A stretch of 64,000 nt of DNA from DASYXZ01 sp035946625 (lineage in GTDB: Bacteria > Acidobacteriota > Terriglobia > UBA7540). Positions 25,511 to 33,477 of the stretch are shown piece by piece. The DNA is taken from the NCBI GenBank assembly GCA_035946625.1, contig DASYZE010000032.1, positions 100,637 to 164,636 on the forward strand. The letters run 5' to 3'. The notes beneath the pieces were generated by a model, which was not told where the DNA came from, did not search any database, and worked only from the letters and a program-made list of their open reading frames with translations. The position numbers and the translations under genes were made by a program. Position 1 is the stretch's first letter, and the number at the start of each line of letters is the position of its first letter.

Positions 25511-26412
25511 AGTTTGACTCCCTTCTTACCATCCCATCTGTTTAAAGTCCACCGCATTACAGCTTGGAGGGCAAAGAGCATGGCCAGTGAGCTGACGAAG
25601 ATGACCCAGCCCTGAAACTCGTGAAAGAAACCCTGGGCCTTATCGGGGTCCCAATAGTTGCCAAGCAATCCCGTGCCCATGATGCGCAGGCCGTTGGCGG
25701 CCACGGCGATGGGGATGGATGCCAGGGCCAAAATAATGCGGGTCAGATTTCGGGTTTCCACCAGATATCCAAAAATGACGGCCAGAGCGCCAAGCGACAT
25801 CAAGGAACGAATCCCGCTGCACGCTTGCGCGACCTCAAGGGTCATGGTGGGCAGTTGAATGATATTGCCGTCCCTCAGTACCGGCACGCCTATAAAAGTC
25901 AGGAGCGAGCCCGCCATGTGCGCCGCAAGAAACTGGAGCGGAAAGGCGACCTGATTAAAGACAATTACGGGAATGGGAATCATAAAGAAAAGGAACGCCC
26001 AGGGAAAAAGCAAAACGCGGAAGTAGCCCCATCCCAAATAAAAGATCAACAGGCCGGCCAAAAGAAAGACGAACGAGGAGCGCGCAAGGAAGAATTCAGC
26101 GCCCAGAACTCCCAGGCAAAGGATCACGAGTGAGCACGCAATGACTCCCAGCCCGAACCATGAGGGTTTGGGGTGTAAAGTGCCCAATTGTTTGCGCTTC
26201 TGCCAGACGACCAGGCCTGAGAAGAACGGAATGAGAAATCCGTGGGAGAAGTTGGGGTCAGTCCACCAGTTTATTACCAACTCAAAAAGTATCCGGTAAT
26301 AAAGGAAGCCAACCAGAACGCCTAACAACGCGGCTCTAAACCAGAATGCGCCGCCGCGTAATTTTTCCGGGAATTCAACGGGTTCGACCAAATTTGCCTC
26401 AATTGGACCCAT
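25507..26412 (-). CDS. Exosortase (XrtA-like transpeptidase)
   Basis: A 301-residue polytopic inner-membrane protein with about eight hydrophobic segments. The catalytic triad of the family is present: C198 in AQACSGIRSL, R243 in NGLRIMG, and H264 in FFHEFQGW. It should cut PEP-CTERM proteins at PEP and probably transfer them to another surface molecule. Its targets are likely the two PEP-CTERM proteins in this window, and its partner EpsI follows with a 4-bp overlap. The surrounding DUF3473 deacetylase, PrsT-like TPR protein, ExeA-type ATPase and kinase genes are those seen with XrtA; the subtype call rests on that context. Confidence 0.93.
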   Translation of the reverse strand: MGPIEANLVEPVEFPEKLRGGAFWFRAALLGVLVGFLYYRILFELVINWWTDPNFSHGFLIPFFSGLVVWQKRKQLGTLHPKPSWFGLGVIACSLVILCLGVLGAEFFLARSSFVFLLAGLLIFYLGWGYFRVLLFPWAFLFFMIPIPVIVFNQVAFPLQFLAAHMAGSLLTFIGVPVLRDGNIIQLPTMTLEVAQACSGIRSLMSLGALAVIFGYLVETRNLTRIILALASIPIAVAANGLRIMGTGLLGNYWDPDKAQGFFHEFQGWVIFVSSLAMLFALQAVMRWTLNRWDGKKGVKL

Positions 26413-26526
26413 GGGGACAGACCGAAAGAAAGATTAGCTTATCTCTTGAATGGTTGCAATCAAACATACGAGCACATCACGAAATAGACAGAGGAAAAGG
26501 GCGAACGCTGTTCGCCCCTACGAGTT

Positions 26527-26617
26527 CCTTTGCGCCTTTGCGGCTTGGCGCGAGGATGTTTCGGTTTTGGTAAACTTCAAGGCAAACAATCTCGCGCCAA
26601 GGCGCTAAGGCGCAAGG
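26527..26617. repeat. Inverted repeat element of a second family
   Basis: An arm with TTTGCGGCTTGGCGCGAG (inside 26527-26554) and an arm CTCGCGCCAAGGCGCTAAGG (from 26591) pair imperfectly around a 36-bp loop. It is flanked by half-elements ending in GCCCCTAC, suggesting nested insertion. Confidence 0.65.
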
Positions 26618-26790
26618 AGGGCACCCACAAGGGGTGCCCCTACAAGGGAAAATTTATTCCACTTAGTGGAATTATGTTAGAATTTCAAGGACATTCTTGG
26701 GACGGTGCCTTAATGCGATCGCCATTCGCAATTGGTTCTAAACACATCGGTTAATTGAAGTTCTTGCGGCCAATGCGGTTTAAGGCCGGA

Positions 26791-26806
26791 TGGTAAGTGT
26801 CTTGCT
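26791..26806 (+). promoter_or_regulatory. Sigma-54 promoter for regulator plus polysaccharide operon
   Basis: TGGTAAGTGTCTTGCT matches the consensus TGGYAYRNNNNTTGCW at all but one position. It lies 68 nt before the start of the regulator gene, and the following genes are closely spaced up to 34854, so it may drive the whole export operon. Confidence 0.72.
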
Positions 26807-26873
26807 CCGTCATTCTCGAAATAGAAATTCGAACGGGCAACAAAATTGGCGGACATCTCTTTTGAGGATGAAG

Positions 26874-27866
26874 ATGGACAGGACGAGTACCCAAGCGATT
26901 GACCACACCGGGGCTGCTTCATGGTCCAACGGTGAAGGCCACTACTTCCTGGCCGCATCCAGCCCTGCCATGCGCGAGGTCGAGCAAATCATTGCCAATG
27001 TGGCCCCTACTGATTTTCCTCTCCTTTTGATGGGGGAGAGTGGAGTGGGCAAAGAGGCGGTTGCGTCGCATATCCATCGCCACTCGCTTCGAAGCGACAA
27101 GTCGTTCACGAAAATAATTTGCGGCGCCTTGACGCCTGAGAGTTTTGAAACTCTACGGCGCGAATCTGAGTCGGAGAACGGTCATGGCCGATCTTCAAAA
27201 ATCGGCACTTTATTCCTGGATGAGATTACCGATTTGGCTTCACCCTGTCAAGCGGGTTTGTTGCAAGCCTTTCCTGATGGTGAAATTAATCCCCTGGGAC
27301 ATTTCTTGAGCGCGCGCATCATTTCCACCACCACGAAATCCCCCGAAGAATTGGAACAGATGCTCGACCGCGGCAGTTTGCGGAGAGATCTTTTCTACCG
27401 GCTCAAAGGTGTTTGCCTGCGCCTTCCACCTCTGCGAGAGCGCAAAGAAGACATTGCTGCTCTGGCCGAATTCCTGCTGCGCAAGAACGCCTCCCAACTG
27501 GGCAGGCCCCAACCCTCGATCAGCGCGCGAGCCCTTCAGATTTTGCAGGAATACCCATGGCCCGGAAATATTCGGGAGCTGGAGAATGTGGTCAAGAAGA
27601 TAGTAGCTTTGGGAAGCGATTCGGCTGTCTCTGACCTGGAACCCTCAAACCCGGGCACGCGAAGTTCACACGGAAATATTGAAAACCTTTCATTGAAACA
27701 AGCGGCGCGCGCCGCCTCGCGTCAAGTAGAAAAAGAAATGATCTTGAGAGTTCTCACGCGGACGCACTGGAATCGTAAACGGGCGGCTCAACACCTTCAA
27801 ATCAGTTACAAAGCTCTGTTATACAAGCTGAGGCAAATGGGATTGGACGAGTCGGGAACTCTGTAG
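26874..27866 (+). CDS. AAA+ sigma-54-activator homologue lacking the GAFTGA loop
   Basis: The 330-residue protein has Walker A (GESGVGKEA), Walker B (LFLDEITD), an arginine finger region (LRRDLFYRL), WPGNIRELENV and a Fis HTH (HWNRKRAAQHLQISYKALLY). Where its paralogues have ...SELFGYERGAFTGA..., it reads FETLRRESESENGHGRSSK, so the loop that touches sigma-54 is missing. It should bind DNA and perhaps ATP but cannot remodel sigma-54 polymerase by the usual mechanism. ATG 26874 follows GAGG; an ATG 6 nt earlier overlaps that site. It leads the polysaccharide operon with a 17-bp gap. A repressor or competitor for the other two regulators is one idea. Confidence 0.87.
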   Translation: MDRTSTQAIDHTGAASWSNGEGHYFLAASSPAMREVEQIIANVAPTDFPLLLMGESGVGKEAVASHIHRHSLRSDKSFTKIICGALTPESFETLRRESESENGHGRSSKIGTLFLDEITDLASPCQAGLLQAFPDGEINPLGHFLSARIISTTTKSPEELEQMLDRGSLRRDLFYRLKGVCLRLPPLRERKEDIAALAEFLLRKNASQLGRPQPSISARALQILQEYPWPGNIRELENVVKKIVALGSDSAVSDLEPSNPGTRSSHGNIENLSLKQAARAASRQVEKEMILRVLTRTHWNRKRAAQHLQISYKALLYKLRQMGLDESGTL

Positions 27867-27883
27867 ACTCCGGAGGATGAGAC

Positions 27884-28528
27884 ATGAAAAGAATCAACTT
27901 GAGGGGCCTGGAAGCCATGCTTGTCGTTTTGCTGATGGCGGGGCTTGGGCAGACCGCGCTTGGCCAAAAAAAGAAGCAGGCGGGTAAGTCAGGGGCAACA
28001 CCCGCGGCGGCCAGTACCGAGCAAAAAACAGGCGACGTCGACGCCTCGACCTACGTGATTGGCCCTGAAGATGTGCTCGACATCAACGTCTGGAAAGAGC
28101 CGGACATTACCCGGTCGGTGCCTGTCCGGCCGGACGGCAAGATATCGGTGCCACTTCTGAACGATATCCAGGCGTCCGGCCTCACGCCAATGCAATTGCA
28201 GGAATCTATTAAGGAAGGTTTAAAGAAATTCATTTCGGAACCCCAAGTTACGGTCATTGTGAAGGAAATTAATAGTCGCCGAATCTTCGTCCTGGGAGAG
28301 GTTACCCGCCCCGGCGCCTTTGCGATGCTTCCCAACATGACCGTGTTGCAGGCTCTGTCGTCTGCCGGCGGGTTTTCCCAATATGCCAAATTGAATGGGA
28401 TCTATGTGATGCGAACCGAAAATGGCCGCCAGTCAACTTTCCCGTTTAATTATAAGGAAGTAATTCGAGGAAAGAATTCCCAGCAGAACATCATGTTGAA
28501 ACCAGGGGACACCATCGTAGTTCCTTAG
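27884..28528 (+). CDS. Polysaccharide export outer-membrane protein (Wza-like)
   Basis: The 214-residue product has an N-terminal signal peptide (LEAMLVVLLMAGLGQTALG) and a Poly_export domain with YVIGPEDVLDINVWKEP and PDGKISVPLLNDIQASG. One SLBB segment (RRIFVLGEVTRPGAFAM) follows. It would form the periplasmic/outer-membrane export channel for the exopolysaccharide. No lipobox Cys is present, unlike classic Wza. GGAGGATGAGAC precedes the ATG. It begins the export operon after the GAFTGA-less regulator. Confidence 0.93.
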   Translation: MKRINLRGLEAMLVVLLMAGLGQTALGQKKKQAGKSGATPAAASTEQKTGDVDASTYVIGPEDVLDINVWKEPDITRSVPVRPDGKISVPLLNDIQASGLTPMQLQESIKEGLKKFISEPQVTVIVKEINSRRIFVLGEVTRPGAFAMLPNMTVLQALSSAGGFSQYAKLNGIYVMRTENGRQSTFPFNYKEVIRGKNSQQNIMLKPGDTIVVP

Positions 28529-28540
28529 GGGTGACAATTG

Positions 28541-29974
28541 ATGAAGTTAAAAAAGGGCGGATGGATACCGATTTTGATTATGGTGCTGTGTGTTCCCGGC
28601 GCTGCCCCAGGGCAGCAGACTGCGCCAGGCGACCAGCAGACCCAACCCGTGGCGCCGGTCACGTCCGATCAGTCAGCACAGGTTGCCGAGGAAGGCCAGA
28701 CAACCCCTTTAGCCCCCGATCCGCGGTCATTTTCGGGGGCGGAGGAAGTTTCTGTCCAATCGCCGGGGACGGCGCACAGCTATTTCCTGCCCAGCTTTGA
28801 GTTTTCAGAAAATGGAGATTCGAATTTAAATTTCGGAACGGGACCACAAAAATTTGAAACGATGTCCTCGATCATGGGCCGCCTTGATTTACAAAGGGCG
28901 GGAAGGTTCTCCACCACCACGGCCGAATTTATTGGAGGAGGTTCGATTTATACGCATCGCACCGAATTCAACTCCACCTCCGAGCAATTTGGAATTTCGC
29001 ATTCCTACCAGGGACGCCGCTGGAGCTTTCTATTGGATGATCGTGCTTCATACCTTCCAGAATCCCCCTTTGGTTATGGCGGCCTCGGCTTTATGGGCGC
29101 GCTGGGTACAAGTCTGGGCGGCGCCAATGGCTCGAATCTTGCTAGTCTCAATCCAGCGTTCAGTGCCGACGAAACGCTACTGACGGGCCGGGGTTCCCGG
29201 ATCCTGAACACGGCAGTGGTCCAGACCCAATATAAAGCAGGCGCGCATTCCGCCATCACCATGACGGGCTCTTTTGGGCTTCTTCACTTTCGAGCGCCTG
29301 GATTTACTGATACCAGATCCGGGAACGTCCTCTTTGGATTCAACCACTCATTTACCGCGCGAGACAACGTGGGAATCAGTTACGGGTACAGCCTGTATCG
29401 GTACAAACATCTGCCCCAAGGTTTTGACACACACCTGATCGAGCTGGCCTATGGGCATCAGATCAGCGGGCGATGGGCTTTGAATTTTGGGGCCGGCCCA
29501 CAAATTACAATCATCAAGAATCCGCTGTCAGGCACTGACACATCCCATTCCTGGACGGCAGACGGCTCGCTGAATTATCATTACCAAAAAGAGTCGGTGG
29601 CCCTGACCTTTATCCGGGGCAACAATAACGGTGGAGGGGTGCTGGCCGGGGCGTTTACGGACAACGTGCGCGGGGATTGGAGTACGGAATTTGCCCGCCA
29701 CTGGACTTTCTCATTGGATCCCGGCTTCGCTCACAACCGGAGCCTTCCGCAAACCACGGCAGGCAGTTCAGAAGTGACTTTTAACGCAGCGTATGTGGGC
29801 GCCAGCGTGAGCCGGAAGTTCGGCCGCAACACATCCATGTTTTTTACCTACAACTTCCAGAATCAAAGATCCAATGCGGCGCCTTGCAGTACAGGCAACT
29901 GCAGGTCAGGTTTGCACCGGCATGTTTTAGGTTTCGGTTTCGACTTTCATCCCCGTCAGATTACGGTCGACTGA
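28541..29974 (+). CDS. Outer-membrane beta-barrel protein of the export operon
   Basis: A signal peptide (IPILIMVLCVPGAAPG) leads a Gln/Pro/Thr-rich linker and then about 380 residues of alternating aromatic and polar strands (for example VGISYGYSLYRYKHLP and FFTYNFQNQR), ending in LGFGFDFHPRQITVD. This is the look of a barrel of 16 or more strands. A protein of this kind sits at this place in exosortase-associated polysaccharide operons; it may form or guide the secretion pore. ATG 28541 is taken over TTG 28538. The gap to the export gene is 12 bp. Confidence 0.8.
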   Translation: MKLKKGGWIPILIMVLCVPGAAPGQQTAPGDQQTQPVAPVTSDQSAQVAEEGQTTPLAPDPRSFSGAEEVSVQSPGTAHSYFLPSFEFSENGDSNLNFGTGPQKFETMSSIMGRLDLQRAGRFSTTTAEFIGGGSIYTHRTEFNSTSEQFGISHSYQGRRWSFLLDDRASYLPESPFGYGGLGFMGALGTSLGGANGSNLASLNPAFSADETLLTGRGSRILNTAVVQTQYKAGAHSAITMTGSFGLLHFRAPGFTDTRSGNVLFGFNHSFTARDNVGISYGYSLYRYKHLPQGFDTHLIELAYGHQISGRWALNFGAGPQITIIKNPLSGTDTSHSWTADGSLNYHYQKESVALTFIRGNNNGGGVLAGAFTDNVRGDWSTEFARHWTFSLDPGFAHNRSLPQTTAGSSEVTFNAAYVGASVSRKFGRNTSMFFTYNFQNQRSNAAPCSTGNCRSGLHRHVLGFGFDFHPRQITVD

Positions 29975-30011
29975 CCGGGGCAACTTCCACTGGGAAGGGC
30001 AGGAGGTTCTC

Positions 30012-31571
30012 ATGTTGGGCCATCGACAACTCGGTTTGGAAGATTACCTGGAAATTCTGCGCAAGCGATGGTGGGTGATATTGATTCCCACGATTTTGGG
30101 ATGCATTGGGGTTTTCCTGGGCTCCCTCGCTGTCTCCGATCAATTTACTTCAACTACTCTGGTGCTCGTCGAACAGCAGAAAGTGCCTGACTCCTTCGTG
30201 AAGCCTGTGGATACGGAAGACATCGGGGAAAGAGTGGGGACCATGCAGCAGCAGATTCTGAGCCGCACCCGCCTGCAACCGATTATTGAAAAGTTCGGTC
30301 TTTTTAAAAAGGAAAAAGGCAAAGTAGCGATGGAAGATTTGGTCGATGAATTGCGGAAATCTATTGTCGTTACTCCCATACAATCTCTGGTGACCACCAA
30401 AACGGGCGAGCTTCCCGGATTCTCCATCAGCTTCACGGGCGATGACCCGAAGTTGTCGCAGCAGGTCTGCTCGGAAATCCTATCCATGTTCATTGAGGAG
30501 AACCTTCACCAGAGTGAAGCACGTTCAGTAGGAACAACAGATTTCATGAAAGATCAGCTGGACCAAGCCAAAAAGGGTCTCGACGCACAGGATGCAAAGT
30601 TGGCCGAATTCAAGCGCAGATATATCGGCTCGATGCCGGGCAACGAGCAGACTGACATGACGATGATGTCGGCGATTAGCAGCCAGCTTGATGCTGTGAC
30701 CAGCCAACTCAATCGTGCTCAGCAAGACAAGTCTTATATCGATTCCCTGCTTGCCGAGCAACTGGCCGCCTGGCAGTTGGCGCAAAAAGGTGGAAGCGAA
30801 AACGGAAGCCTGGTCGGGGGGGCGCAGCAGCAAGACCCTCTTCAAAAAAAGCTGACCGATCTACAGGCCCAGTTGGTGACCTTGAGATCCCAATATACGG
30901 ATGATCACCCGGATGTGGTGAAATTAAAGGCGGACATCGCCGCACTCAAGCAGAAGGTAGCGGATAGCGCACCTCCTAAGGAGAACTCCGCACAGGCTAA
31001 GGCAGTGGCGATTGCCACCGAACCCCAGGCTATTCAGCAGCTCCGCTTTCAGTCTCATCAGGCCGACGTCATGATCAAAGACAAGACTCGCGAACAGACG
31101 CGGCTGCGGGGTCAATTGAGCCTTGCCCAGGGCCGATTATCCATGAGCCCGGGAGTCGAGCAACAATACAAAGAAATAACCAGGGATTACCAGACCGCGC
31201 TGGCGTTTTACAACGACTTACTGACGAAGAAGAACCAGGCTGAGATGGCGACCAGCCTGGAACGGGCGCAGCAAGGCGAGCAATTCACGGTGATGGATCC
31301 GCCCAACCTACCCGAGAAACCTTCATTCCCCAACCGGCCACAACTCGCCGGTGCCGGATTGGCCGGGGGTTTGGTTCTGGGGTTCGGAATCACCTTGCTC
31401 CTGGAGATGAGTGACAAATCGCTGCACACGGAAAATGATGTCGAGCAATTCTTGGGACTTCCCACGCTGGCCATGATTCCCCTTCTCGGCGATGGAGAAG
31501 GTAAGAAAGGCGGCACGGGCAAGCCCATCAAGGGTGAGGGCGCCCAGCTTCCTGAACCCGCGCACGTCTAG
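30012..31571 (+). CDS. Polysaccharide chain-length determinant / co-polymerase (Wzz, GumC type)
   Basis: The 519-residue inner-membrane protein has membrane segments at about 20-42 (WVILIPTILGCIGVFLGSLA) and about 445-468 (LAGAGLAGGLVLGFGITLLL), a large periplasmic part with long coiled coils (residues about 170-400, Gln/Asp/Ala-rich), and a short cytoplasmic tail. The pattern matches the chain-length proteins of exosortase loci. It has no kinase domain; the kinase is a separate gene two positions downstream. It should set polymer length and link polymerisation to export. Confidence 0.92.
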   Translation: MLGHRQLGLEDYLEILRKRWWVILIPTILGCIGVFLGSLAVSDQFTSTTLVLVEQQKVPDSFVKPVDTEDIGERVGTMQQQILSRTRLQPIIEKFGLFKKEKGKVAMEDLVDELRKSIVVTPIQSLVTTKTGELPGFSISFTGDDPKLSQQVCSEILSMFIEENLHQSEARSVGTTDFMKDQLDQAKKGLDAQDAKLAEFKRRYIGSMPGNEQTDMTMMSAISSQLDAVTSQLNRAQQDKSYIDSLLAEQLAAWQLAQKGGSENGSLVGGAQQQDPLQKKLTDLQAQLVTLRSQYTDDHPDVVKLKADIAALKQKVADSAPPKENSAQAKAVAIATEPQAIQQLRFQSHQADVMIKDKTREQTRLRGQLSLAQGRLSMSPGVEQQYKEITRDYQTALAFYNDLLTKKNQAEMATSLERAQQGEQFTVMDPPNLPEKPSFPNRPQLAGAGLAGGLVLGFGITLLLEMSDKSLHTENDVEQFLGLPTLAMIPLLGDGEGKKGGTGKPIKGEGAQLPEPAHV

Positions 31572-31579
31572 GAATATTG

Positions 31580-32491
31580 ATGTATAAGCAATTTTTCGGC
31601 TTGAAGGAAAATCCCTTCAACGTTAATCCGGACCCGCGCTTCCTGTTTTCGACGGCTCATACCGAGGAAACACTGGCGACGCTCACTTACGGTATCCAGC
31701 GCCGGAGGGGCTTTATTCTATTGACCGGGGAGGTGGGCACGGGTAAGACGACGCTGATCAACAAATTCCTGGGATGGCTTCGTCGACAAAGGGTGGCCAC
31801 GTCGTTTGTCTTCAATCCGGGGCTCGATCCGGATCAATTCTTCGATTACATGCTGGCCGACTTCGGTCTGAATATCGAATCGCGACAGAAGGGCCAGATG
31901 CTGATGCGGCTGAACAAATGGCTGCTGGAGCGCTATCTGGTGGGAGGGACGGCGGTCCTGATTGTGGATGAGGCGCAGAACCTTTCAGCGGAAGTGCTGG
32001 AAGAGATCCGCCTGTTGACTAATCTGGAGACTTCGACGGAGAAGCTTTTGCAGATTGTATTGTCCGGCCAGCCTGAACTTGAAGAAAAACTCAGCCGGCC
32101 CGAACTCCGACAATTGCGGCAGAGGATCACTTTAAGGTGCAAGACCCAGCCGTTGTCGCTCGAGGAGACAGAGCAATACGTTGCCACTCGCCTGCGCATT
32201 GCGGGCGCGGATGGCCGTGCCATCTTCACTCCGGAAGCCATTGAGGCAATTCAATTCTACTCCAGGGGAATTCCCCGAGTGATCAACTTGCTCTGCGAGC
32301 ACGGTCTGATTGGCGCCTTTGCCGAACAGAAAAACCCCGTTCCGGCGGAGCGAATTCAAGAGGTTGCCAGTGAGTTCAAGCTCGACGTGGTTGATCCGCC
32401 CCCTTCCGCTAGTCATGCGGAAAGCACACAATTATTGGAGGCCTTTCAGACTCTGGCGACTTTCATGGAAAAGATGCGGCGGCCCCGCTAA
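31580..32491 (+). CDS. ExeA/GspA-type AAA ATPase of the XrtA system
   Basis: The 303-residue protein begins MYKQFFGLKENPFNVNPDPR, the hallmark of the ExeA-like ATPases in PEP-CTERM loci. Walker A is GEVGTGKTTL, Walker B LIVDEAQNL, followed by sensor LSGQPEL and RQRITLRCK. ATG 31580 fits the family start; a TTG lies 3 nt earlier. It lies between the chain-length gene and the kinase gene with small gaps. The role in exopolysaccharide export or assembly is inferred from constant gene neighbourhood. Confidence 0.93.
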   Translation: MYKQFFGLKENPFNVNPDPRFLFSTAHTEETLATLTYGIQRRRGFILLTGEVGTGKTTLINKFLGWLRRQRVATSFVFNPGLDPDQFFDYMLADFGLNIESRQKGQMLMRLNKWLLERYLVGGTAVLIVDEAQNLSAEVLEEIRLLTNLETSTEKLLQIVLSGQPELEEKLSRPELRQLRQRITLRCKTQPLSLEETEQYVATRLRIAGADGRAIFTPEAIEAIQFYSRGIPRVINLLCEHGLIGAFAEQKNPVPAERIQEVASEFKLDVVDPPPSASHAESTQLLEAFQTLATFMEKMRRPR

Positions 32492-32524
32492 GTCCCAACC
32501 AGGTAGGATAGTAACAAGGATATT

Positions 32525-33472
32525 ATGAGCCGAATTCATGACGCTTTAAAAAAGGCCGAAGAGGAAAGAGCATCGCGGCGCCTCGACTCGCGGGAGTCAA
32601 GTCTCGCTGACCTCTCCGCCATCGGTAAGTCCACTCCGGGAGATGTTCTCCTGCCCGAGGTCGAGGACGCCGGTCCGCTGGCCGCCCTCGAGGCCGAAAA
32701 AGGGGACGAACAACTTACGGTTGACACTCTGAAAAGCAAGGTCCGGAGGGTCAAATGGAATCCCAATCTCAAAACCATGCTTTTCTTTGGTCCGGAGTCC
32801 TACGCTCTGGGGACGGAAGAATTCCGCACTTTGAGGTCGCGGCTCTATGGATTGCGCGATATGCAGCCCCTCAGAACGATTCTGATCACCAGCGCGTCGC
32901 CCGGAGACGGCAAGTCATTCATCGCTGCTAACTTGGCGCAGATTCTTGTCCAGCAACCCGGCCGGCGCGTGTTGTTGATCGACGCGGACCTTCGTTGGTC
33001 GCGGCTGCACCTTTCGCTCGGGACCCCCACAGCCCCCGGGTTGACAGAGTATCTTGAGGGGGAAGCCGATGAGTTGACCGTGATGCAGCGAGGGCCGCTG
33101 GAAAACCTGTTTTTCATCGCAGGTGGAAGACACGCCGCCAACCCTTCCGAGCTGATCGCCAACGGGCGTTTGAAGAATCTGATTCAGCAGGTTTCGCCGC
33201 TGTTCGATTGGGTGATCTTGGATTCGCCGCCGGCGATGGCGGTGTCGGACCCCAGGGTGCTCAGCGACACGTGTGACGGCGTATTGCTGGTGGTCGCGGC
33301 GGATCAAGGGCCCTATGAGATCATCCAAAAGACAAGCCAACAATTCAAAGGCAAACGCATGCTGGGCGTGGTCCTGAATCGTGCGGAAGCGCGAAAGAGC
33401 TACAGCTATAAATATTATGGATACTATCAGGGCGGGGACGAAAAAGGACGCAAGCATAAGAGGAAGGGTTAA
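32525..33472 (+). CDS. Tyrosine autokinase (CpsD/Wzc C-terminal type)
   Basis: The 315-residue cytoplasmic BY-kinase starts MSRIHDALKKAEEERASRR. It has Walker A (ASPGDGKSFIAANLA), Walker A' (VLLIDADLRWSRLH) and Walker B (WVILDSPPAMAVSD). The tail contains a Tyr cluster (SYSYKYYGYYQGG), the usual autophosphorylation site. It acts with the Wzz-like membrane protein to control polymer length through cycles of phosphorylation. Stop and next start are separated by 5 nt. Confidence 0.94.
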   Translation: MSRIHDALKKAEEERASRRLDSRESSLADLSAIGKSTPGDVLLPEVEDAGPLAALEAEKGDEQLTVDTLKSKVRRVKWNPNLKTMLFFGPESYALGTEEFRTLRSRLYGLRDMQPLRTILITSASPGDGKSFIAANLAQILVQQPGRRVLLIDADLRWSRLHLSLGTPTAPGLTEYLEGEADELTVMQRGPLENLFFIAGGRHAANPSELIANGRLKNLIQQVSPLFDWVILDSPPAMAVSDPRVLSDTCDGVLLVVAADQGPYEIIQKTSQQFKGKRMLGVVLNRAEARKSYSYKYYGYYQGGDEKGRKHKRKG

Positions 33473-33477
33473 GCAAC

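Larger units (their letters stand above)
26413..26873. other. Divergent control region with repeats
   Basis: Separates the exosortase operon (minus) from the polysaccharide operon (plus). It holds half-REPIN hairpins (26499-26521, 26619-26643), a 91-bp inverted repeat (26527-26617), the palindrome TTCCACTTAGTGGAA at about 26658 and a sigma-54 promoter at 26791-26806. Confidence 0.65.
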
